Below, piece after piece: positions 9,504-18,409 of a DNA stretch of 64,000 nucleotides (its first letter is position 1; every line of letters begins with the position of its first letter). Made by a program: the position numbers and the translations under genes. The notes beneath the pieces were generated by a model. That model searched no databases. It saw only the letters and a program-made list of their open reading frames with translations, and was not told the DNA's origin. Source of the DNA: Asterias rubens (lineage: Eukaryota > Echinodermata > Asteroidea > Forcipulatida > Asteriidae); the NCBI RefSeq assembly GCF_902459465.1, contig NC_047065.1:186001-250000 (forward strand), given 5' to 3'.

Positions 9504-12500
9504 CTTCAATGACAAACAGAGGGAAATTTTAATTAGGACTGCTTTCATTTATAAACCACTTCACGACGGTCAGATTATGCGCCTATTCGCCAAATATTGG
9601 ACTGGCTTACAATAATTTTAAGTTACTGCCTAGCCTGAATATCATCTGATGTCACACTTCAATGCCTGCGTACAGTTGTAATGGTTGAAAATTAGCACTG
9701 CATTTTACTTTATCAGTGTGTAATAGAATCAAAATTATTGAACGCTAAATCAGTTCATGAGTGCACTTGACGCAAAATTGCTTTAGCGAAGGTGTGCTAT
9801 TTTAAACAGAAATCTAACAAATTATGCCCGAGACAATTATCTCTTCTGTGGATCAATGACAAATCTTGACAAATCACAGGTATGAAGGAGTCTTAATCCC
9901 TTTTTTCAGATGACAGTGATTTACATAGCTAGGGTCCCTAGCTTATTTTTTAGAATTTTAATCAATGAACCTTGTGTGAAAGAAGAACAATGTTTAATCT
10001 GTTTCTAGAGTACGGCAAATTTGAGATTTCACTAAGAGTTTGCACAGTCCAAACATTGTTGTTTCACACAAAGTACAATTTGTAAAGTTTCACAACCATG
10101 CTAAAATTAAACAAAGGACCCCTGCTTAATTGCTGATGAGATTAATAGGTGTAGTGTGCATGCTTACCTCACTCACCTTTACCGATTGGTATTGGTTAGT
10201 CCCACCTGAAGCACCGCTTACAGGGGTGCTAGTTTCACGCTTAGCGAGCCATTTCAAACATAACCAGCATAAAGAACAAATCACTGAGATCCCAAAGAGA
10301 ACTCCCATTATGATGTTACGAATCTGGTAGCTCTCCAATCCTTCATCTGTGGGATTCATTTGAACAAATAGAAAAGTGGTGTTATCTTTTTAATCAAGTT
10401 GGTCTCAAGAAAGTATGTGAAGGAGAGGGGACAGTGAAGGAAATGTTAAGACTCCAAGGTAAGACTCCAAAGCCTACCTAGTGATAAGGTAGGGACTTCA
10501 AGTAGGGTTTGGCTGTAACACCATTAACCACTTCATATTGGATGATGCCAATACATGCCACGTTTAAACCACTTGCATGCTAACATTCACTACACACACT
10601 ATTTCTTTTAAAGAAATTTGGGGCAAGTTTTCTGCTCTTCCTTTCCTAGTTTTTAGGTTTTGTATTTACCCTCTGGAGGTACAATTCTTATCCTTGGATC
10701 GATGCTCGGGTATTCTTCAGATTCACAGATTACGCTGACAGCATCATCGTTGAAACACCGACTGTACCTAGGCACTCCATAGTAACAGTCACTCAGGTTC
10801 TTCTCTGATCCATGACAACCGACGTTGTAGAATAGGACCACTCCCTCGCTGGATTCATATAATTCTTTAGTGTCATAACGATCTAGGGTAAGAAAGACAT
10901 CCCCGAATCCAAGCTGTCGGCAGATTACCTGAGCATCGATGTCATCCCAGCCTTCATCACAGATTGTACCCCATTGTCCGTTATACTCTACCTCCACAAT
11001 GCCCTGGTTAGGGTGTGGCCCGTTGGTTAAGCGCACCTGTAGGGCTGAAAGGTCAAACAAGGTCAATCCAACTACATCCAAGCCTTCATCACAGATATAC
11101 CCCATTGTCGGTTATGACCTGAGCTGCCGTGGCGCTCTGAAGGCTTTTTCAAACACAATATCAACCTCTACCTTCGCCGGTACCCATTTATGGAGAGAAG
11201 CAATTAAAGTAAAGCATCTTGCTCAAGGACACAAGTGTCATGACGGGGAATTTAAACCAAAACTCTGATGTATTAACCCCTAGAACTATAATTTGATGCT
11301 CTAAACCACTGGGCCATGACACCCTGTCAACTATATCAGTTACTTACAGTCTACCCGTGGCCTGGTGTCGCATCCAGAACGCACATCATTGGTATAGCTA
11401 CAATATCTGACTGGTGCATCAGAGACTCCACACTCTAAGAGGCTGTTCTCAGTTCCAGAACATCTTCGGTTATCTTCCCAGTAGGAAGATGTTCTCGTAC
11501 GGCTAAAGCGTTCTACTATATATTCAGAGTTGCCTGTCAGATAGCCCATCTGACGACATGTAACGTGCTCTTTTTGGTTGTTCCAACTCTCACTGCAAAG
11601 AATTTCCCACTGTGTGCCATTGTAAATCTCAATGCGTCCAATACTGGCTACTCGGGTACCGATTAACCTCACGTCCCCTTCTTTAGCTGCAGATTCAATC
11701 AAAACAAATGTATATATATTTATAATACTCAAGAGCTGAAATGACAATACATGAAACCCCATCCACTTTAGCATTGACTCAAAGTACTTGTTAGCATAAA
11801 AACTTACTTGGTAATGAGCAATGGAGAGGTGTTGATAGTACAAGAGGGAATTTCTCACTCACATTTTAAAAGACTTTACGCCTGATGCCTTTTTTGGCAT
11901 CTAAAAGCACACACATTTGTGCAACAACAAGGGTGTTTTTATTTCATTATTCTTTTGCAATTTTGATGACCAATTGAGCCCAAATTTTCACAGATTTGTT
12001 CTTTATATGCATTTGTTGGGATACACCAAGTAAGAATACTAGTCTTTGATATATACCAAATGTGTCCAGTGCCTTTAAGCCTTTTTAAGATTTTAAATAT
12101 TGAACTATTTTTATGCTTACAAGCAAGCCATTATATTAAATGTGTTTTTACCCTGCATCTGTGCGTGTCAAGTGGTCATTTCTAGACCTCAGAATATATA
12201 TTACTTTCGGCAAATACTCAACGGAAAGTATAAAGCGATCATAACAAAAATGTTAATAAACTTGTTCATACTCCCTTCATTTAGGCTAACGACCTTTAAA
12301 AACTAAAACTCTGTGTAAAACCTTAACTGTTAAGTTTCCAGAGCAGGGCCTTTTTAACGTGACCAATAATATGGTGTAATCAGCTCATTGGATTATACCC
12401 AAGCCGTGATAGCAAATGATTGTGCAGAACACTTCTGTACCCCACCCCTCCCCCACAAAGTTGTTCCCATTTTGTTTCTAGTCATGTACAAACATCCCTG

Positions 12501-15500
12501 GTCCAGTAAACAGTTTTTAGGTACAACCCTGCGGTCTTGTGGAATTTTCACCAACATTCAAGCCCCGTGTTACTCTAATAAATTAGAATGTTGTCCTGTA
12601 TATTTACCATCTTTCCATATACCACATTGTAATCCAGCATCGCCAGTTTCACACGGTGTGTCATTTGGTTCTGTCGACAGACAATCAACGAGTTTTCTCT
12701 CCTCTCCTGAGCAATTAAGCTTCTTTGGTAAGAATGCCCTTTCATTGTTAACCCCAAACACCCCTCCCTTTAACAGTTCTGTTGGAGTCGGCATGCCAAG
12801 CTGGTAGCAACCTGTCTTAGCTTTCTCTAAACTCCAGTTGTCAGCACAAACTCTCCACCATATATTGTCATGGAAGACTTCTATCCGCCCTTCTGTTGGT
12901 TCTGTACCATTTAACAGTCGAATCTTCCCTTGATAACCTTTACAAAATAAAACAAGCATTTAGTTTCAAAATGTACACAAGCAGACAATTTTAGACATGA
13001 GAGAATGAAATTGGAATGAAAACATTAACTTTCGATATGCATAAGGCTGCAAGTTTTTTTTGTTTTTTTTCAACTTGTTTTTTATTTATGAGGAATATCC
13101 TTACATCACAAGGACACAATTGCCACTTAAAGATGCGGGCTACAATTAACTGATTTGGGCTATTGACCCAAATCAACTGCCACCAGGGGCACGTTGCCCC
13201 CTACTCCTGGGGCCTGAAACAGGGTTAGCCCCTTTACAGTCAATAAGGATGTAGGCATGGGTATCATCTACTAGGAGCCACCTACTCCTAGGGCCTGAAA
13301 CAGGGTTACCCCCTGCCACAGTCAATAAGGATGTAGGCATGGGTATCATCTACTAGGAGCCACCTACTCCTAGGGCCTGAAACAGGGTTAGCCCCTGCCA
13401 CAGTCAATAAGGATGTAGGCATGGGTATCATCTACTAGGAGCCACCTACTCCTAGGGCCTGAAACAGGGTTACCCCCTGCCACAGTCAATAAGGATGTAG
13501 GCATGGGTATCATCTACTAGGAGCCACCTACTCCTAGGGCCTGAAACAGGGTTAGCCCCTGCCACAGTCAATAAGGATGTAGGCATGGGTATCATCTACT
13601 AGGAGCCACCTACTCCTAAGGCCTGAAACAGGGTTAGCCCCTGCCACAGTCAATAAGGATGTAGGCATGGGTATCATCTACTAGGAGCCACCTACTCCTA
13701 GGGCCTGAAACAGGGTTAGCCCCTTTACAGTCAATAAGGATGTAGGCATGGGTATCATCTACTAGGAGCCTGGTTGGTAGAGGGGAATAGAGAATTGAAA
13801 TTAGAAAAACAAATCAAAATATCATCATACAGAGTAAATACTTGTAGAAGTGGTAATTTAAACAATAATCTGTGAATTGGGTGAGACGCAACGTTACCTC
13901 GTTCTGTTCCACTACAGACAACGTCTACCACCGTATCACGACTACAAAGAGGTGATGAATCAGCATCGCTAATCACTTGGCACTGGCTTGATTCCACTCT
14001 GAAGTCTTCATCCAGGCATTTGACAATTGGACCGCTACTTAGACCATACCTCATTGTACTTATAGAGGTAGCAGGACGATAGTCCAGAGTTTGGCAGACT
14101 ACTTCTGCCTCCTGGAAGTCCCAATTTTCCTCACAGATGCTGGCCCAACCGATGACGTCTGATTTATAGATTTCCACTCGACCTTCATAGGGGTTTGGAC
14201 CGCCCACAAGTCGCAAGTCATCTAAGAATTACGGACAAAGTGCATCATTGTTTTTTGGAAGAGTTTTAACAGGTTTTTAAAAATTATATCAGAGTAATGT
14301 AGTTTTTGAGAAAGAGGTAATCAAAATTTCTCACTAAAATAATTGAATCTGAGAAAGACTTCATGCCTGAAGCGTTTCTCAGGCATCTGAAAGGACACAA
14401 ATTTGTGCAACAAGGGTGTTTTTTCTTCGATGACCAAGTTGAGTCCACATTTTTACAGGTTCATTGTTTTATGCATATGTTGAGATACACCAAGTGAGAA
14501 GACTGGTCTTCGACAATTACCAAAAGTGTCCAGTGTCTTTACACAAAATAACTAAGTTAATAAATACTCACCAGCAAAAGGGCCATATGATGATCGAATA
14601 TTTACTTGTGGGAGATTCGAACAGACCACACCGGCATCGTCTTCACTGCTACACTTTCCAGTACCCACGACATGATAACAATCTAGCATGCTCTCTTCAT
14701 TCCCATTGCAGTTTAAATACTCCACAACAACCGTACCATTTCCTCTTCTGTACGATCGTGAACTACTAGCAAACTGAAATCCCAGCATGTTACAAACTGC
14801 AGTGGCCTCCCCTATATAGAAGAGCATGGAACAAATTGTACCCCACTCCCCTTGGTACAGAATCTGCACACGACCATCTGTGAGGGTATTTCCATCCACC
14901 AAACGTAGGTCAAACTCTTGAGCTGCGAACAAGAAAGAAAAAAAAGGTTTTATCTTTACAATAGAAAGGTATCATTATAGTGGGGTGGCCTGGCCGAACA
15001 GATAATAGCACCAGACTCCAACTCTGGTGTCTCTGAATAGCAGAGTGTGGGTTCAAATCCTGGTTGTTGCACTTGCACGTATCGTTGAGCAAGATACTTA
15101 ACCATTGCCACGTCCGTCATATGAAACGGTCAAAGCGTTTACTCTGTCCAGTCGTCCAGTCGCCTCAATAAAACAAACACAAATTTCTCTGTACAGCAAT
15201 TTGCAGGTATAATTATTTTACCTGGCGGTCTGGTACCACATTGAACACTAGCATCACCCATAGTACAGACTGTAAGTCTTGAAGTCCAGGTACAATTCAT
15301 GAGAGTTCGCTCTTGACCAGTGCATGTGTAACTATTCTGTAGGATCACTTCGTTCCCACCATAGATCCCTCCTAGTGGTACGGTATTTGATGAGGGTTCT
15401 GGTAGGCCTAGCTGTCGACAAGTTGCCTGTGCTTCTTCTATCCCCCAGTCGTCTGAGCACAACCCCTTCCAAGCATTTTGATCATAATACTCCACACGTC

Positions 15501-16255
15501 CTTCAGTTTCCACTGACCCCATGACGAGACGAACGGCATTCTGCTCACCTTAAAATATCAACATTAGGAAAAAGAAGAAAAATCAACCCCAAAAAAAACA
15601 ACAAACATCAAAACGGAGAAACTGTAAAATAATCAACTCTTTTAGTTTTGAAGCCATGATAGCCACCATGTGTGTTTACTTTCCATGAATCAAGATTAAG
15701 TACATCAGTCATTTTGGTGAGCATGCAACCACAGTCATGTGGGTAAATATTTTGTTACAAAAACACAAAATGAACAACAGATAAGTATAGAGTAACTCTG
15801 CAGATCTTGTATTTTGTTAAACTCAGGCACTTTTAATATAAGGACCTAGTTAGATTTAAGATAACTGGTTACCTTCTTCAGTTCCGCTGCAGACTATGTC
15901 TACATCTGTATTATGAGTGCAGGTACTAGACGGATCTGTTGCATTGATGATCTCACAACTGAATGTTTGCAGTTTAGAGCGTGACACTGGGCATTTAGCC
16001 ATTGGACCAGTTCCTGCTCCATAGCGTGATATCCCGGTCGATGTAGCGGGGCGATAACCAAGATGCTTACAAGCTAGCTCAGCCTTATTGAAGTCCCAAA
16101 ACTCACTGCATATTGTTGCCCAACCTTTGATGTCTAATAGGTTAACCTCTACTCGACCCTCGTAGGGATTGGGACCGCCAACTAGTCGCAGCTTTCCAAC
16201 ATCCAGGACATACAAGAAATCTGGAGGAATAAGAATAAGAGGAATAAGAATAAGA

Positions 16256-16305
<50 letters not shown>

Positions 16306-18344
16306 CGGTTTTATAAAAGCGCTTTTCACACCCGAACGGCTTCTCAAAGCGCTTCCAACATTATTACCCCTGGTCACTGGGCCATTAACTTTACTCCTTA
16401 AACCATCTCAGCTCCTTGAGGATTATACAGAGAAACTTGGGAACAATTTGCCAGCTTTAAATTGGTTAATGACATTATTCACCCTCTTACTGTATGACCA
16501 TTTAATATCATTTACTTTTGTTGTGAATGACAGATGAACTCTGCCAGCTCTCAACAAGATATCATGGAAAGGTATGCATCTAAACAACACAAAGTACACT
16601 CTCCTACATTCTGACAATTCAAATTGACTGGTTTTGAATCTCATATAAGCTATGCCAGTCTGCAATTAAACATCTTGAAGTGCAAGCATCTGTACAGCTT
16701 ACAGTCAACCCTCTTACTGTTTGCAGTGTTCCACTGTGCCTTTGCATAGTAAAAACAATATGCCAGCCCGTGTTATGATATCATGCGGTGAATGCATCAA
16801 TTTACACAGTACACAGTCAACCCTTGTCCGACAATTCAATATCATTCATTGTGGTTTTGAATGATAGGCCAGTTTGTAGAACTATGTGATAAATGCACCT
16901 ACACAGTACAAGCAGTCAGCAATCCTACTATCCAAACTTCACTTATATTCCATTATATACCTAGCACAAAAATTTGGCACTTGCACAGTAAGTGGAGAAT
17001 GGTGATTGTAAGCGCATAATTTGGCAATAAAAGAGCCATGAAATTGGGCCCAGTTTTACGTGACTGATCGGTTTGACCAGACACAGGAAAATTGACACAT
17101 CAATGGGAGACTTTTGTGACTCTAGCAGCATACTTACAAGGGAAATCCATTGTTCATAGAAATGTGAACATGAGTCTGCTGAAATCTAGCTTTCAGAACT
17201 CTCCCATTATTATATATTTGGTTTGCAGTAACACCATGTGTGTATCTACTTGTCAGGTAGAGTTTGTTTATAGAGAACTGTCTTTATTATGATGCTCAAA
17301 CAATATTTAAAAGATAAATAAAAACTTGTCCCTCAAATGTCCCCTAAAACTCACCAGGGTCGATACTAATCGGGGCTTCGGTAGTTTGCACATTTGAGCA
17401 GACAACTCCTACATCGTCGTCATGGTCACAGTATCTTCCAGTGAGTTCTCGGTAACAATCAAAGAGTTTGTTCTCGTTCCCGTTGCAGTTGACATTCTTC
17501 ATTACGATCTGTCCTGATCCACCTCGGAAGTTTTCAAGCTTCTCTGCATTCAGGTACCCCAACTGGCGACAGGCTACTTGGCCTTCTTCAATTTTAAATC
17601 GGGTTTTGCAAATGGTCCCCCAACTCCCCTGGTAGAATATTTCAATGCGTCCTTCATCATTTGTTGATCCGTCAACTAGACGGAGGTCATACTCTGATGG
17701 ATTAAAAAAATCAAATAATAGGCTAAACAATAATCTGGACTTGGTAAAATCATCTTTAATTTATCAGTTCTAATATGAAAGTTACATAAATTGATAACTC
17801 AAATTATTTGATAATTCAATATTATCCACTGTTGTTTTGAATGATCTTAACCTAAAATATTTTGAAATGTGGTGAATGCCTAAATGTATACCACAGTCAA
17901 CCCCTACTGCCCGATTTAGGACTGCATAAACTGTCTACGTTGCCTACGTGAAGTATCAGGCCTGAAAGCTTTCAATATAAAACTGTTTAAAAGTTAACTC
18001 TATAGATCTTTTGAAGTTAAGAGTTTGATATCACGATCAGCTCATTGTTTTAAATAATGAAACCCTGAAAGAGGGAGAATTTCACTTGATGCATTGAAAC
18101 TTTCAAGTATATTAATTTTGGTTTTTACCCGTACACAAATGTTTTTACCCATACACATCAGTGCATGGGTAAAAACCAAAATTAATATTCTTTAATAATA
18201 ATATAATAATATAATTAATATTACTTTCAAATCGCATCGCTGGTAGGCCTACGTACTAGTCTTACCTGACTGAGCAGAAACAACGGACAGAAGGATGAAC
18301 TGCAACACCAACGAAAGGGGTCCAATTGACACGCCCATCCTCAT
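9441..18344 (-). CDS. SRCR gene 2: signal peptide, 8 SRCR domains, TM, PDZ-type C-terminus
   Basis: Predicted type I membrane receptor of 1017 aa. Exons in transcript order: 18344-18266, 17693-17355, 16220-15873, 15548-15222, 14922-14572, 14221-13898, 12937-12608, 11686-11348, 11044-10670, 10346-10168 and 9503-9441. Joined lengths total 3054 bases (1018 codons) with no stop. The protein has a signal peptide (aa 1-25), SRCR domains at about 27-139, 140-255, 256-364, 365-481, 482-589, 590-699, 700-812 and 813-937, one TM helix and a ~45-residue tail. Each SRCR exon is phase 1-1 and has about six cysteines. By motif the order is A-B-C-A-B-C-D-E, an internal triplication unit used twice. Without the final splice the frame reads to a stop at 10126. 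Role (immune or adhesion surface recognition) is inferred from the family. Confidence 0.88.
9504..10125 (-). other. Last intron of SRCR gene 2
   Basis: Between the proposed terminal exon and the TM exon. No repeat array, SRCR motif or RNA gene was seen. If the terminal exon is wrong, this is 3' UTR after the read-through stop at 10126-10128. Confidence 0.45.
10168..10346 (-). CDS. SRCR gene 2 transmembrane exon
   Basis: Acceptor AATCCCACAG before 10346, entry phase 1. It encodes DEGLESYQIRN, the helix IIMGVLFGISVICSLCWLCL, basic KWLAKR, then ETSTPVSGASGGTNQYQSVK and VSE. YQSV fits the YxxPhi endocytic motif. The donor GAG|GTAAGC (10167-10166) ends it at phase 0; read-through instead adds 13 residues to the stop at 10126-10128. 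Confidence 0.8.
10670..11044 (-). CDS. SRCR gene 2 exon: SRCR domain 8, type E
   Basis: Acceptor GACCTTTCAG before 11044; donor GTAAAT at 10669. It is 375 bp, phase 1-1. It encodes LQVRLTNGPHPNQGIVEVEY, WGTICDEGW, AQVICRQLGFGDVF, VGCHGSEKNLSDC and exits with SEEYPSIDPR. The PNQG and YPSxDPR signatures place it with the last SRCR domains of genes 1 and 3. Confidence 0.9.
11066..11125 (-). pseudogene. Relic of a duplicated type E SRCR exon fragment
   Basis: About 40 bases on the - strand (ACAATGGGGTATATCTGTGA, then TGAAGGCTTGGATG) repeat the WGTICDEGWD segment of exon 10670-11044 with a few changes. It lies 30-80 bases upstream of that exon, in the D-E intron. It lacks the rest of the domain. 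Confidence 0.7.
11150..11335 (-). mobile_element. tRNA-derived SINE, - strand, in SRCR gene 2 D-E intron
   Basis: The - strand has CAGGGTGTCATGGCCCAGTG then GTTTAGAGCATC (box A region), a GGTTTAAATTCCCC box B, and the downstream CTTGAGCAAGATGCTTTACT seen after box B in other SINE copies here (15080, 34780). Confidence 0.6.
11348..11686 (-). CDS. SRCR gene 2 exon: SRCR domain 7, type D
   Basis: Acceptor GAATCTGCAG before 11686; donor GTAAGT at 11347. It is 339 bp, phase 1-1. It encodes AKEGDVRLIGTRV, GRIEIYNGTQW, HVTCRQMGYLTGNSEY, RRCSGTENSLLEC and ends CDTRPRVDC. The AKEGDVRL start matches gene 3 domain 7 (KKGDSRL) and gene 1 domain D (AKEFDVRL). Confidence 0.9.
11870..12080 (-). mobile_element. 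MITE copy (29.5-kb family), inverted, in SRCR gene 2 intron
   Basis: Contains ACAAGGGTGTTTTTATTTCA, TGACCAATTGAGCCCAAATT, TTTCACAG, a GATACACCAAGT stretch and ends near TGTCCAGTGCCTTTAA, the inverted order of the family at 29519-29875. The other end is truncated or diverged. Confidence 0.65.
12608..12937 (-). CDS. SRCR gene 2 exon: SRCR domain 6, type C
   Basis: Acceptor TTTTGTAAAG before 12937; donor GTAAAT at 12607. It is 330 bp, phase 1-1. It encodes YQGKIRLLNGTEPTEGRIEV, VCADNWSLEKA, CYQLGMPTP, GGVFGVNNE and LNCSGEERKLVDC. EPTEG, the MPTP segment and GG.FG.N are C-type signatures. The usual CRQLG is CYQLG here. Confidence 0.9.
13187..13770. repeat. 82-bp minisatellite, about 7 copies, in SRCR gene 2 intron
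   Basis: Unit CCACCTACTCCTAGGGCCTG, AAACAGGGTTAGCCCCTGCC, ACAGTCAATAAGGATGTAGG, CATGGGTATCATCTACTAGG, AG. It fills much of the intron between SRCR exons 5 and 6. A single diverged piece (AGGATATAGGCATTGGTATC, ATCCACTAGGAGC) occurs at 61303-61336 beside another minisatellite. Confidence 0.95.
13898..14221 (-). CDS. SRCR gene 2 exon: SRCR domain 5, type B
   Basis: Acceptor AATTCTTAG before 14221; donor GTAACG at 13897. It is 324 bp, phase 1-1. It encodes DDLRLVGGPNPYEGRVEI, GWASICEENWDFQEAEVVC, YRPATSIS, then exits VDVVCSGTERG. GGPNPYEG, RPATS and CSGTExG mark the B type; it is closest to domain 2 of the same gene. Confidence 0.92.
14280..14545 (-). mobile_element. MITE copy (29.5-kb family), inverted, in SRCR gene 2 intron
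   Basis: Contains CAACAAGGGTGTTTTTTCTT, TTTTATGCATATGTTGAGAT, ACACCAAGTGAGAAGACTGG, TCTTCGACAATTACC and AAAGTGTCCAGTG, matching the family at 29519-29875 in inverted order. Confidence 0.7.
14572..14922 (-). CDS. SRCR gene 2 exon: SRCR domain 4, type A
   Basis: Acceptor TTGTTCGCAG before 14922; donor GTGAGT at 14571. It is 351 bp, phase 1-1. It encodes EFDLRLVDGNTLTDGRVQI, GEWGTICSMLFYIGEA, LGFQFASSS, LNCNGNEESMLDC and DDAGVVCSN. LNCNGNE and GVVCSN are A-type signatures. A linker of ~17 residues follows the last cysteine. Confidence 0.92.
14975..15130 (+). mobile_element. tRNA-derived SINE in SRCR gene 2 intron
   Basis: GGGGTGGCCTGGCCGAACAG (box A region), a class II-like arm around CCAGACTCCAACTCTGG, box B GGGTTCAAATCCTGG, then GAGCAAGATACTTAACCATT. 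The same box A, box B and GAGCAAGA order recurs at 34696. Confidence 0.7.
15222..15548 (-). CDS. SRCR gene 2 exon: SRCR domain 3, type C
   Basis: Acceptor TATTTTAAG before 15548; donor GTAAAA at 15221. It is 327 bp, phase 1-1. It encodes NAVRLVMGSVETEGRVEY, LCSDDWGIEEAQATCRQLGL, PEPSSNTV, GGIYGGNE and ASVQCG. It closely matches gene 3 domain 3 (GIEE.QATCRQLGLPEPSS). Confidence 0.92.
15560..15860 (-). other. SRCR gene 2 intron, nothing recognised
   Basis: Intron between SRCR domains 2 and 3. No repeat or RNA gene stands out. Confidence 0.5.
15873..16220 (-). CDS. SRCR gene 2 exon: SRCR domain 2, type B
   Basis: The acceptor CCTCCAG before 16220 is short of pyrimidines but gives the right phase; donor GTAACC at 15872. 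It is 348 bp, phase 1-1. It encodes VGKLRLVGGPNPYEGRVEV, GWATICSEFWDFNKAELAC, LGYRPATSTG and VDIVCSGTEEG, six cysteines. The first ~10 residues (FLYVLDVGK) are the least certain part. Confidence 0.88.
16243..16380 (-). mobile_element. SINE 3' end with (AAT)n tail, - strand
   Basis: A pure AAT/ATT array (about 16255-16305) joins TTATAAAAGCGCTTTTCACA and AAAGCGCTT. The SINE at 34696-35005 ends the same way (AAAGCGCTATATAAA then an AT-rich tail), so this is probably that family's 3' end in reverse. Confidence 0.55.
16480..17340 (-). repeat. Diverged internal repeats in SRCR gene 2 first SRCR intron
   Basis: A motif like CAATTCAATATCATYCAYTG followed by a TTTTGAATGATARG-type end recurs near 16505-16540, 16835-16875 and, beyond the exon, 17810-17850, with CAGTCAACCC nearby. 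A related piece lies at 54708-54748. The element type is not identified. Confidence 0.45.
17355..17693 (-). CDS. SRCR gene 2 exon: SRCR domain 1, type A
   Basis: Acceptor TAATCCATCAG before 17693; donor GTGAGT at 17354. It is 339 bp, phase 1-1. It encodes EYDLRLVDGSTNDEGRIEI, GSWGTICKTRFKIEEGQVAC, RQLGYLNAEK, VNCNGNENKLFDC and VGVVCSN, then a linker rich in T, P and acidic residues. It is A type, like gene 2 domain 4 and gene 3 domains 1 and 4. Confidence 0.92.
18111..18186. repeat. Perfect 20-bp inverted repeat (hairpin)
   Basis: ATTAATTTTGGTTTTTACCC at 18111-18130 is the exact reverse complement of 18167-18186, with a 36-base spacer that itself repeats TTTTTACCC. It lies in the gene 2 first intron, 80 bases from the signal peptide exon. 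Confidence 0.9.
18266..18344 (-). CDS. SRCR gene 2 first coding exon: signal peptide
   Basis: Starts MRMGVSIGPLSLVLQFILLS, then VVSAQS, a typical signal peptide with likely cleavage after VSA. ATG at 18344 and a second in-frame ATG at 18338 are both possible. Donor GTAAG at 18265, phase 1. Upstream TTGTTTTCTCAGCCTGCAG (ending 18407) could be the acceptor of a 5' UTR intron. Confidence 0.85.
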
Positions 18345-18409
18345 CAGCAATTTGCAAAATATAATAATCAGATTGAAATTAAATCAGGATGCACGTCTTA
18401 GAATCTGCA

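Noticed and set aside
16169..16537. + strand frame with a long isoleucine run
   Set aside because: Produced by an (AAT)n microsatellite and the antisense of an SRCR exon.
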